Positions 40,189-49,360 of a stretch of 64,000 nucleotides of DNA are shown here, piece after piece. The stretch lies in assembly GCA_977017575.1 (NCBI GenBank), contig CDRNVI010000049.1, forward strand, positions 1-64,000, in the 5' to 3' direction. The position numbers and the translations under genes are program-made. Under the pieces are notes generated by a model. That model did no database searches and was not told where the DNA came from. It saw only the letters and a program-made list of their open reading frames with translations. How positions within the stretch are numbered: position 1 is the stretch's first letter; the number at the start of each line of letters is the position of its first letter. The stretch is from Paramoeba atlantica. Taxonomy: Eukaryota; Discosea.

Positions 40189-41022
40189 ATGAGAATTATT
40201 TTTGTATGTCTGTGTATCATAGGGTTTGACTCGTGCCATATTAGGGCATTGCACGGAGTTCGATTCGCGGATCAGGAGGCCGTTCCTGGAGCCCCGCTGA
40301 ACGCTCATCTAATACTTCAAACAGGTACCACTTCCATCGGGTATTGGGTAGAGCGCTGCCTTTATACTCTGGAGTACTACTTAGGAGGTGTGATCGGTGG
40401 AAATCCTTCACCGATGTTGGATACAAATTCTGATTCACTCGGAGGCGTTGTACAAGAAACATTGCGTGCTGCACTGAGCTCGCGATATTGTTTTACAGTG
40501 TCGTGGAATGAAACATATTTCGGATTTTGGACATTGACGCAGCGCCGCTCGTTTCCATGTGCCACATCATGCGAATCGAAGAACTCATCGCACGCACAGA
40601 CATGTTCCGGGGTGGATTTCAATTACCGTCTCAGGACAAGGCGGCAAGCAAAGCCTCCATATCGTCCATGGTACACGCAACTGTTTGCCCGAAGTCATGG
40701 GCTACCAGATTTAAAGGATGAATGGCCTTGTGAACCTTGCAAGCCACAAATTTACAACATTCCTGGTTTTTCTCAGAAGTGCGCAAAAGTTCAAATTGGC
40801 GATGCTCATGCGGAATTTGAGTGTGATGAGCCCACCATGTGCGATTACGATCCGAACTGGGGCTTGGAACCTAGATGTTCATTTTGGCGCAACCGTGCGC
40901 GGCATGGTCTACTCTGGGGAGGTCCTACTCAATGTGCACAATGTGGTAAACAATACTACGCTTCCGATGGTCACCTTGAGACATCTGCTCGAAAACAAAT
41001 AGAGCAGCTGTTCGATCAGTAG
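40189..41022 (+). CDS. Secreted or lumenal Cys-rich protein, hypothetical
   Basis: 277 residues from ATG 40189, chosen because it begins a clear signal peptide (MRIIFVCLCIIGFDSCHIRA); the frame extends upstream through ATG 40138 and a TTG. The rest has about 16 Cys with short spacing (CATSCESK, WPCEPCKPQ, CAQCGKQYY), several N-glycosylation sequons, and no transmembrane segment. I do not recognise the family. It is 175 bases after WDR33 on the same strand. Confidence 0.6.
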   Translation: MRIIFVCLCIIGFDSCHIRALHGVRFADQEAVPGAPLNAHLILQTGTTSIGYWVERCLYTLEYYLGGVIGGNPSPMLDTNSDSLGGVVQETLRAALSSRYCFTVSWNETYFGFWTLTQRRSFPCATSCESKNSSHAQTCSGVDFNYRLRTRRQAKPPYRPWYTQLFARSHGLPDLKDEWPCEPCKPQIYNIPGFSQKCAKVQIGDAHAEFECDEPTMCDYDPNWGLEPRCSFWRNRARHGLLWGGPTQCAQCGKQYYASDGHLETSARKQIEQLFDQ

Positions 41023-42381
41023 TCGCATATTACTTTTTTCTCCTGCAGACACAATCAAAAACATTACCTTCCTTTCGCTCTTTGTATTTGTTATGAGTAT
41101 TTGCATTTTTTTATAGTTCTACATGTATGTGTCTCTATGTATGTCTCTATGTATGTCTCTATGTATGTGTTCTCTATTCTTCCTGCTGCGCCTTACGAAA
41201 TATGTAAGTCTATAATATAAACATTGATCGCGTCACACTGAAAAATCGAAATGAAGCAGGTGTCGTAGAATATTCGGGTATTCGAAATATTTACAGGGCT
41301 GAAACCTGAAGGACTGTCACGTAACAGGTGGGATCGCGTGGGATGAGTGATTCAATCACATGTGATACTAATACTTTTGCTAATGCTACTCTTTTGGTCT
41401 TTGATTCCTTGATCATTTCTTCATCAATCTATTCAGAATAAAATATTCAGAGGAAATTTTCTGAGCATACATTTCTTTTTTCTTTTATCAAAACTAATGG
41501 AAGGCTATATTACTCTAGATGACTCAGTGTATATGGAAGGCCTTTTCGTCTCCAGTGACTCGGAAGCCTATGATTGTCTAGTTCGTGGGTCGAACGTTCG
41601 GTGGAGTTGAAACAATATTGCCGTATTTTTGTCAAAAAACTAATTATTCCATCGGAATGTTGTAAGAATCATCAACGAAGATACAATAAAGTGCAAAGGA
41701 TGGAACGCACAAATGGCTTGGGTCCGCCTCGCGACCCCAAAAGACGGTTACAGTATTTCACTCCGCGCGAAGTGAGGCAGAGGGAGACCTTACCCTCCCT
41801 ATTACGGCCGAAATTTGGTTCCTGGCTCCATTTTTTTGACGGATAAAATCAGGCGGGGCGTTGCCTGACGACCTGACCTATTCCGGTTCATAGCTAGTGG
41901 GACATACGTAAAATACTACAAGCCATGTGATACCTCGGGGGTAGGTACGGAGCCCGAGACAATGCCATAGAAAAACCATTTAACTCATATGTCTTGCCTT
42001 GACAAGCAACGTAAAAAAGATTTCGGACAATCAGTACCTAAATTGCGCAAAAAGAATCTAAACTTCTTTCTGCCTCACATACTTTACTCTCCGTGGGAAT
42101 TTCTTTTGCCGCCCCCATCTTGTCAAGAGCGTGCTTCCGTTCTTGCAAGATGCATGCTGTTCGAAGTGCAATCATTACAGGGGTCCGAATAACTACAAAA
42201 CTTTATTATAGGTACTTTAAAGTAACTATATTTATTTTTCCCTACCTTTATCTACCTTTATTTTTTTGTCAATGGTTTGCACTGTAATCGTAGAAATTTT
42301 GTAGAAATTTTTCAATGCCTAATCGCTCGGATTGATACAGAAAGTCGAGCTAAATTTGTCCAGTCTTTTTAGTAAAATTAC
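41023..42381. other. Gap with no supported gene
   Basis: 1.36 kb. Contains a (TATGTATGTCTC)n microsatellite at about 41122-41172 and otherwise nothing recognisable; the open frames at 41574 and 41989 are short and unsupported. Confidence 0.4.
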
Positions 42382-42492
42382 TTTTTTAGGCTCTTCGTTA
42401 AACGCGGTGGTTGTTTTCAACTTAGAAGTCACACATGCTGTGCGCTTCCCGTTGAAAACTACCACCGCGTTTAACGAAGAGCCTAAAAAAGA
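42382..42492. repeat. Short TIR element (GGCTCTTCGTTAAACG family), full copy
   Basis: About 110 bases, an almost perfect inverted repeat starting TTTTTTAGGCTCTTCGTTAA and ending in its complement, with a small loop around ACATGCTGTGCGCTTC. A MITE-like family: other copies at 18605 (half), 44083 (half), 54277 and 54479 (full). Confidence 0.85.
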
Positions 42493-42904
42493 AAAATCTC
42501 CAAAAGATCATGAATAAACTACTTTTTTGGGGGAAAAAGTTCGATTTTTCGGCAAAAATTGCGAAATTTTACACCGAATTTGGGCTGTTTTGTATACCTG
42601 ACCAGTAGGGGCAGGAGTCGAATTTGTCGACAAAAACGTCGTAGAATGGTATCTGAGGTCCGAAATTCTCCAAATACGGTTTAGGAGTCGATTTTGGAAG
42701 AAGAATATTTTTCCTTTTTTTTGGGTCAAAAATTTTTTCCGCAGGCGTTGCCGCATCGTTATTGAGCGAAACGGATCTTCTTGTGGGTATTGAGGGTAAT
42801 TTTTGACCATTTTTTACAGTTTTTCAACTTTGCAAATCGTGTTCTTGACCCTTCCATCAAATGGGGGTACCCCCCTAACCCCCGCAAACTGCGTATCCTA
42901 AAAC

Positions 42905-42985
42905 ATACAACTCTGCGAGAGCTCTCGAATGCGCTATTATTTCCCAATATCGGACAAATTTTACGAATTTTAGACCCCTCCCCAT
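42905..42985 (-). repeat. Dispersed repeat with GAGAGCTCTCGCAGAGTT core, copy 2
   Basis: Inverted relative of 20741-20815: on the - strand GGGGTCTAAAATTCG, then CGATATTGGGAAATAATA, then GCATTCGAGAGCTCTCGCAG. Confidence 0.6.
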
Positions 42986-43086
42986 CATGGGATTTTCACC
43001 CCTGTATGTACATCTACACATACTCTGTAAGTGTACAGTGTATATCAGCAAGGGATATTCTAAACCACAGTCCGAGTTAGCATTCC

Positions 43087-43450
43087 TGTAGCTAGATAAC
43101 ATTCCGGGGGGGAATGTTATTATGTCCCATTGCTCCCCCCGAAAAACCCCCGTGCCCCCCCGTGGCTTACAGGTTCACCCACTCCACCGACGAAGAGCCA
43201 CCACGGGAGATTCTCAACTCTGCTCCCCTACAGGGTCCTCCAGGTTTTCGGTACGCATGTACGCTACGTAGTACTTTAAGAAAGTTCAAGAACTCCAAGA
43301 AAGTGAAGCAAAAGAAGTCGAAGCAATGGGCGAAGAGGAAGATACTGAATAAATGAAGTTATTTTTCCTTTCAACAAAATAACTCAAAAAATTATCTTGA
43401 AAATTTGACAATCCTGTAGCTACTTAACCTTCCCCCCCGGAATGTTAAAC
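43087..43450. repeat. Region bounded by AACATTCCGGGGGGGAA inverted repeats
   Basis: Left TAACATTCCGGGGGGGAATG at about 43099-43119; right, inverted, ending CCCCCCCGGAATGTTAA at about 43430-43448. Both are preceded by CCTGTAGCTA (43085, 43413). The interior is about 300 bases with no clear gene. Probably a small non-autonomous TIR element; target duplication not resolved. Confidence 0.55.
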
Positions 43451-44083
43451 CGGACTGGTGCATAGGTATCTGCAGGGGAAATGAAAGCTTGGCGCGAATT
43501 GAACATGACATGTCATGTATGACAGGATAGACAGCATTGAATCACACTTCGTGACCACAACAGGAATCCATAGATAGTGGCGGGCAGCAACGAACACGCT
43601 AGGAGATAAAATTTTCCCAGTACTGCACCACCATTGATATTCATATTCATAGACCGTGGGATCCCACCCATAGTCATCACAATCAGTGCTTCCTTCAACT
43701 TCGGTGATTGAAAAAATCGGATGCTCCGAGGCTTGGTCGTCAAAAAGGTTATTCGCGGCGGCGACTGAAATGGGTTCCTGTTGACATGGCCGGCCGAACC
43801 GAACAATCCAACTTGGTCGAAACCACATTACTTGTTTCCAGAGACGCATATTATGATTCTTATCTAGTCTTTTCTTGTGGTGCAAAAGGGATGATCGTAG
43901 TCCTTGTGGTGCTCCTGTACCTTCCGAAATTTCGTATAGATGCTCCAACATTTGGCGAACGTGTGTTGCCATCGGAGTATCTTTGCTTTTACTAAATTCC
44001 TTGAGTGCCGCATGTAGTTCACTGCATTCGCTCAAAAAAGATTCACACTGCTTCTTAAAGCATTGTGAGCCAAATTTAGTCAA
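43445..44083 (-). CDS. Hypothetical ORF in repeat region
   Basis: 212 codons open; the first in-frame ATG is about 38 codons in. N-terminal helical part (HVRQMLEHLYEISEG), acidic middle, and a hydrophobic C terminus. The stretch LDKNHNMRLWKQVMWFRPSW shows a weak likeness to LDRLQQKWFMFFWKGVMSFS in the fossil region at 36548-36994; this may mean a shared mobile-element origin. Its upstream end abuts a half copy of the short TIR family. Confidence 0.35.
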   Translation of the reverse strand: MTKFGSQCFKKQCESFLSECSELHAALKEFSKSKDTPMATHVRQMLEHLYEISEGTGAPQGLRSSLLHHKKRLDKNHNMRLWKQVMWFRPSWIVRFGRPCQQEPISVAAANNLFDDQASEHPIFSITEVEGSTDCDDYGWDPTVYEYEYQWWCSTGKILSPSVFVAARHYLWIPVVVTKCDSMLSILSYMTCHVQFAPSFHFPCRYLCTSPV

Positions 44084-44156
44084 GTTAGAAGTCGCTCATG
44101 CTGCGCGCTTCTAAGTTGAAAACTACCACCGCGTTTAACGAAGAGCCTAAAAAAGA
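44083..44156. repeat. Short TIR element, right half copy
   Basis: TTAGAAGTCGCTCATG through TTGAAAACTACCACCGCG to GAAGAGCCTAAAAAA. The left outer arm is missing. Confidence 0.8.
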
Positions 44157-44188
44157 AAAATCGCCAGAAAATCCTTTAACGTAGGTGA

Positions 44189-44430
44189 CGATCGCAGGAC
44201 GGGAAATGCGTTTCTGAATGAACGAAGGGCTCCGGGTCGCCCCGGCTGGCCGCTGGCTCCCTCAGGAGGTTGTGCCTCCTTTGCGAACTTGCCACCCTCC
44301 TTCAAGGGTGACACGCCAGGCCCTTCACAGACGGTGGGGGGTACGAGAACCGAACGCGCCTACCAGTTTCCGCTTGTCCAAGGGGGTGCCGACGTGTTTA
44401 ACGTTGTTTGACGCCCACGACGGGTACGGG
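44189..44430 (+). repeat. 240-bp dispersed repeat, copy 1
   Basis: Starts ATCGCAGGACGGGAAATGCG and ends GACGGGTACGGG. About 80% similar to 46211-46432, with small gaps. GC-rich, no intact frame shared by both. Followed by an (AGAAG)n purine run at 44488-44512 and by the palindrome TTTACCCACATGTGGGTAAA at 44737-44756. Confidence 0.75.
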
Positions 44431-45223
44431 AAGATGCCTAGGTCAGGGGTGTTCGACCCAGCAGAGTATAGGATCCCCAGCATAGAAGAAGAAGAAGACG
44501 AAGAAGAAGAAGACACGGAGGGCTGTGCAGCGCCAAACGTTAGGGTAGCGTCTCAGGTCACCGACCTTCATTATCTTGCAACCCCTTTCTCAGACTGCAC
44601 TCGACGCCTTCCGGCCCGAGCACGACTACCCAACCGTAGCTGCCAGGACGGGCGTCCACCCCGTTGCATCGTGTAGGCTGTGTCTCAAGCCTCCTTTGCG
44701 TAAGCCTCCTTTGCGTATTTACCCACATGTGGGTAAATGCGGGTAATTTACCCGTTTGAGTTACCCGTTTAACCGCATTTACCCGCCATTCTTCAATTGT
44801 TATTAACTTTAGTAGGAACTCAAGTTGCAATACCTAGTCGAAGAGCTACCGTGTCAGACACTCCAATGGGGATATTTCTGTCCTATATTCGCTTTAGTAG
44901 GCCCTCGCATTGTTTCTAGCTACATGATCGACTAAACTTCCATCAGTGATCATGAATGGATTAAAAGCTTCAACAAACGTTGCTCACCAAGATTGGCTTG
45001 CAGAGTACAGATTAGGTGCTGTGCCATAGTTTTTCCATCGATTGCTCGATGTCTCGGTGAATAGATGGGACGTAGTAAGTATTACTGCGGGCCAACGCAC
45101 ATCACTGACAATAAAATTAGAGGCTGTGGGTATGATCTCGCGTGGTCTCACGTGATCTCGTTTTGAGATCGTCCAACCACCTTCCCGAGCCAAATCTGCT
45201 CTCGAGAGATCTACACCCCCGTC

Positions 45224-45310
45224 CCAGAATATAGTTAGTAATATAGTTAGTAACATATATGTGTAGTTAGTACTATATGTATAGTTAGTAGTCCCAGAAT
45301 ATAGTTAGTA
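45224..45310 (+). repeat. ATAGTTAGTA microsatellite-like cluster
   Basis: At least six copies of (T)ATAGTTAGTA(A/C) variants within 90 bases. Sequence between 44760 and 45600 otherwise shows no gene. Confidence 0.7.
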
Positions 45311-45806
45311 ACATTTAGAGAACGCCAAAAGAGCTTTTCGTTTTCTGTTTTTTGTGGATTATGTATGACGTCGTCGTGACTAGCTTAAAATTGTTATTAG
45401 CTCGTGTTTCTTTTTTCCTACAATATGATCTTAAATTTTATTACCTACATGCCGCCGTACTGCTTAATTTTTTGGTCGGAGAATCAAGTACCCGGATTTT
45501 TTTCTTTCTTTCGGGTTCTTTGACTTTAATCGCTTCATATTTACAGCTTTGATATTTGTAATTTCACGAATTAGACTATTCACGGGTATCCCTATAGTCT
45601 GCCTATACTCCTTTATTTTTTCTGATTTTTTATGACTGATTCCACGTTCAAACTTTCGGATAGCGAATCAGACGATGCAGAAGTGATCACTTGCGAAACA
45701 GTCTCACTTTCTGAAACATCGAGTTCCGATTAGTATGACACCTCAGACATAACTACTCCCCCTCTCATTAATAATTATAAACCTCCAAAAATCATTAAAG
45801 GGATTG

Positions 45807-46818
45807 GGGCGGTAGGGACAAATAGGATAGGGACGAAAAATTGATTTTTTTCGAAATTGCTCACAATAATTTTTTAAACGTTTTCAAATCATTTTCGTAT
45901 TCATGCAGCCATTTTCAGCGTCTCTGAGCACATAATTTTATTAACTTGTCGCACCACACTTCTTTAGTAACATGGCATAGTATTTCACTCTATCGAAACT
46001 TTTCCCATGGGTAGATCACACAGAAATCCAACACTCTGGTCGAGAGTGCAATAAGTCAGCGCGGCGAGACGTTCTCGTGGGCGCTTGAGCTCCCCTGACG
46101 ATTGCTTGGGAATGATCGGTTACTTTGTTTCTTCCCGGCGATCTGAAGGAAGTTTCGACGCTTTGATCCACATGAAATCAACATTTTCTTACCTGACAAA
46201 CGCAGATGCCTATCGCAGGACGGCAAATGCGTTTCTGAGTGAATGAAGGGCACCGGGCCGCCCCGGCTGGCCGCTGGCTCCCTCAGGATGTTCCCCCTTT
46301 GGGAAGTTGCCACCCTCCTTCAAGGGTGACACAATAGGCCCTTCACAGACGGTGGGGGGTGCGAGGTCGGAACGCCTCTACCAGTTTCTGCCGACGTGTT
46401 TAACGTTGTTTGACGACCACATCGGGTACGGGAGTTGGTTCCATGCGGGGGGGGTCCGAGTCGGTCCCCCAGACCTCAGACCTAATCGGAGGGTCTGTGT
46501 GGATCACTAACCATTGTTCTTCCTCGTGGATAGCTGACTGGTCGAATTTCTCGGAGTGTTAGACCGCCCACTATTACCGTAAGTCCCGTAAGAGAGATTG
46601 GGCCTCAGTAAGCGAGATGTGGTTCGAGGGGCTGAGCGGGTGGCTGGATGGGGGATCGTGGCTGGGATAGGTGACGGTAGCTGTGCGGGCGGTGATGTCT
46701 CTTTTAAACGCTTAAAATGGGTGTATGAACCTGCAAATGCCATAAAAACATTTAAAAGGACTTTTGAATCATTTTCGAAAAAAATCAATTTTTCGTCAAA
46801 TATTTGTCCCTACCGTCC
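45807..46818. mobile_element. Mutator-like non-autonomous element, 9-bp target duplication
   Basis: 1012 bp. A perfect 9-base duplication AAGGGATTG flanks it (45798-45806, 46819-46827). Inverted ends share CGGTAGGGACAAAT and, 10 bases in, GACGAAAAATTGATTTTTTT, in total about 45 bases. Nine-base duplications and long ends are typical of MULE/Mutator. No transposase inside; it contains one copy of the 240-bp dispersed repeat. Confidence 0.85.
46211..46432 (+). repeat. 240-bp dispersed repeat, copy 2
   Basis: Matches 44189-44430; lies inside the Mutator-like element, so it was either carried or inserted there. Confidence 0.75.
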
Positions 46819-47328
46819 AAGGGATTGTTTATAGAAATTTAATGAGATTATATAATTCTGTAATGAGATTATATAATTCTGAGTCTCACTTTTATAATTA
46901 TAAAGCTCAAATTCTTCATTTTTTATCTAGAAAGACACCTGTACCACATACTTCGCACAAATAAATGCTTCCAAGTTGAACGAAGTGTCTCGAAAATCAA
47001 GAATTTGAGGTCCATAATAAGAAAAAATCAGTTATCAAATCTCATTAATAATTATAAACCATAATTATAATTATAAACTAAAAAGGTTTATAGATTATAA
47101 TTATAATTATTAATGAGGGGGAGTACTGTGTCTGAAGGAAATGATTCTGATTGGGATCCGGACGATGATCTCTCGAGTTCTTCTATTTGTGATACTGAGG
47201 AATGGAGCGATAAGGAGACTCTCGAAGCATTCAGCGAACTTCGAGGTGTGTCTGAAAGTTCCAAACAAGAACACATCATAAAACATTTTACTGATTCTAC
47301 TGTCGGATTTGATGACCATACCATAGCG

Positions 47329-47443
47329 ATACCATAGCGATGAGGAGACGGAGCTACCCTATAGATACCCTATAGATACCCTATAGATACCCTATAGATG
47401 ACCATACCATAGCGATACCATAGCGATGAGGAGACGGAGCTAC
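47329..47443 (+). repeat. Local tandem duplications
   Basis: ACCATAGCGATGAGGAGACG occurs at about 47331 and 47414, with four copies of (C)CTATAGATAC between. These duplications interrupt the reading frame of the acidic ORF. Confidence 0.7.
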
Positions 47444-47647
47444 CCGATTCCACTGTTTTATATGAAGGACAGCTGTTAAACATAATGGAAGAAAGAGTTT
47501 CAAGTTCCAATGTGGAGGAGATCACTGAAGAAACCATCCCCCGAATAGAGGTACCCATTGTCACGGAGTCATGCAACCGAGAAATCAGTGATACTATATA
47601 CACTGTACTATATCAGTGATACTATATACTATATTCCGGATACCTGT

Positions 47648-48037
47648 ATGGAGGAATACGAAGCAAAACTTAGGTCCCTCCAAAAAGCTTTGTCCTCTAA
47701 GGCGAGGACTATACTCGTACTCCGCAGAAAATTATATTCTTCGAGGTCAGAAATTGTAAGACTGAAACAAAAATTGGACGAAAAGGGAAATCTTCTTAAT
47801 GATGCAAGATTTAGAGAAAGAGAACTTACCATCGAGCTTGACATGGTTAAAAATGAGCTCCAAGAGTCAAACGAAAGGTGCGAGTGCTACAAAAAACAGT
47901 GTGAAGTCCTAAAGATCAACGAAAACAAGCTGCTGGCGTCGATGTCCCGCCTCAGAAAAGAGAATTATTTTTCTACAAACCTCGCCTCCGTGCAGAAGAA
48001 CAAAAGATCGGGGCGCCCAATGAAGAGAGTACTATAA
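47648..48037 (+). CDS. Coiled-coil ORF
   Basis: 129 residues from ATG 47648. Heptad pattern over most of its length (LRSLQKALSSKARTILVLRR, then ELTIELDMVKNELQESNERC), basic tail KNKRSGRPMKRVL. Possibly the C-terminal part of the acidic protein upstream, cut off by the local duplications, or an accessory ORF of an element. Sequence 48038-49084 after it holds no supported gene. Confidence 0.4.
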   Translation: MEEYEAKLRSLQKALSSKARTILVLRRKLYSSRSEIVRLKQKLDEKGNLLNDARFRERELTIELDMVKNELQESNERCECYKKQCEVLKINENKLLASMSRLRKENYFSTNLASVQKNKRSGRPMKRVL

Positions 48038-49086
48038 ATCGGAAAGGGCTCCCTCGAATATGGTACGGAAAGGATGGGTTGAGGGAAAAGGGCATTACTA
48101 CCTTAATGCTGCGAGAGGACGACGTGTCTGGAGGAGCGTTTCTTCAAAATCTTGTTTTCACGGACGAAGTAAACATTCATAGCGTGATTTCACGTGATCT
48201 CTTCTTGGGCCTCACCCGCAGCCAGATTTGGCCCGATTGATGCCAGCATCGACTGCGATCCCGTACACCATGTGCGAATCTACATACTGTACATGTCCGT
48301 GCGGAGTTTCCCCCAAACCTCGTTCGATAGAATAGTCCCGTTTTCGTGTCATGTTTTCAGATTTTTTTGTGGAATTGCCTTTCTAATGCAGGTACTTCGC
48401 TCGCAGGTACCGGGCGTAGCTATTCGTACTTCTTGATTAGCCATGCAAACCGACTCGAGGGAAGGTTCGTGAAGATTTGCAGGTGTGTGAGAACCTTCTC
48501 AACAAATCTTTTTACTACCGCATATTTTGGTACGGAGACCTCCTTTAGTTTCTCTGGCCCTCTCCCTCCGTTCATGACACTCTCGTCGGTGCCTGTGATA
48601 TGCGTTTTTGAATCGGCGGTGCGAAAAGAACGTACATCCCTCTTTAGCACACTCCAAATGCCTGACAAAATTGCCTGGCACCGTGACTGCATGAAAAAAA
48701 ATGAAGTCACTGACACCAGATTTATCCCATTTGGCAATAGTAAATTAGCCATGGGGCCGCACCTACAAGCGAGTGATCTTCCCGGCAGCACCGAAGTGCG
48801 TCGAGAAGGCTGGTTTGTAGGCGCGGAAATTAAATATAGATGAAAATGATCTCTTTAAAAGGTATATTATGTTATGTGTACCTCACTTTTGGTGATATAC
48901 ATGTATTACATCCGACAAATAGTTTATAATTGCAATTTATTCAAAAAGTTCTTATTAATTCAAATAACATACTAATGCTGTGTTTTTTTTGTGCTGTGCA
49001 TAATCTAAAGTCAATGTCAGCCGCATAAAGATCATAAATTCCACGAATCAAAATATCCGGAAACCAAAAGATTCCAAAAGAAATAC

Positions 49087-49164
49087 GCACAACGTAGTGG
49101 AAAGCGTCACTCAGACGCTGAGCCATAAAGACCTCGGATCATAAAATCCGGAAAACAACAGAGT
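49087..49164 (-). repeat. Inverted copy of the 95-bp CTCAGCGTCTGAGTGACGC repeat
   Basis: On the - strand CTGTTGTTTTCCGGATTTTA through GGCTCAGCGTCTGAGTGACG, matching the tandem array at 55381-55602. Confidence 0.8.
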
Positions 49165-49184
49165 AATTTTTCACCCCCCTCTTA

Positions 49185-49238
49185 CCCCCCCTTAATATGT
49201 ACATACCCCAAAAACGTGTGCATATTAAAGGGGGGGGT
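49185..49238. repeat. C-run inverted repeat CCCCCCTTAATATG
   Basis: Arms CCCCCCCTTAATATGTACAT (49185-49204) and GTGCATATTAAAGGGGGGG (49218-49237). Same design as the pair at 26963-27016 but different sequence. Confidence 0.7.
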
Positions 49239-49360
49239 CTCAGTATGTATTTTAACCTTATTTAAAATATGGCTAAAATTTATAACAAAATAAATTTATA
49301 TAAATTTATAACAAAATAAAAGATATTTCTGAAGATTAATGAAAGTTTTTCACACGAATT

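Larger units (their letters stand above)
45632..47337 (+). pseudogene. Acidic Ser-rich ORF remnants split by a transposon
   Basis: An ATG at 45632 begins an acidic Ser/Asp-rich peptide (KLSDSESDDAEVITCETVSL) that meets a stop near 45732 and runs toward 45806, where a Mutator-like element is inserted; similar reading resumes at 46828. A related acidic peptide (GNDSDWDPDDDLSSSSICD) occurs at 47113-47337. Inverted CTCCCCCTC-ATTAATAATTATAA segments at 45757 and 47093-47119 flank the interval. Probably a decayed element or gene; no family recognised. Confidence 0.35.

Noticed and set aside
44737-44756. TTTACCCACATGTGGGTAAA palindrome as telomere-like or operator site
   Set aside because: Single occurrence among (T)TTACCCG words; no evidence for function, recorded only as a palindrome.
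48194-48843. ORFs on both strands at 48.2-48.8 kb
   Set aside because: No motif; frames overlap on both strands and neither resembles neighbouring genes in composition. Possibly decayed element sequence.
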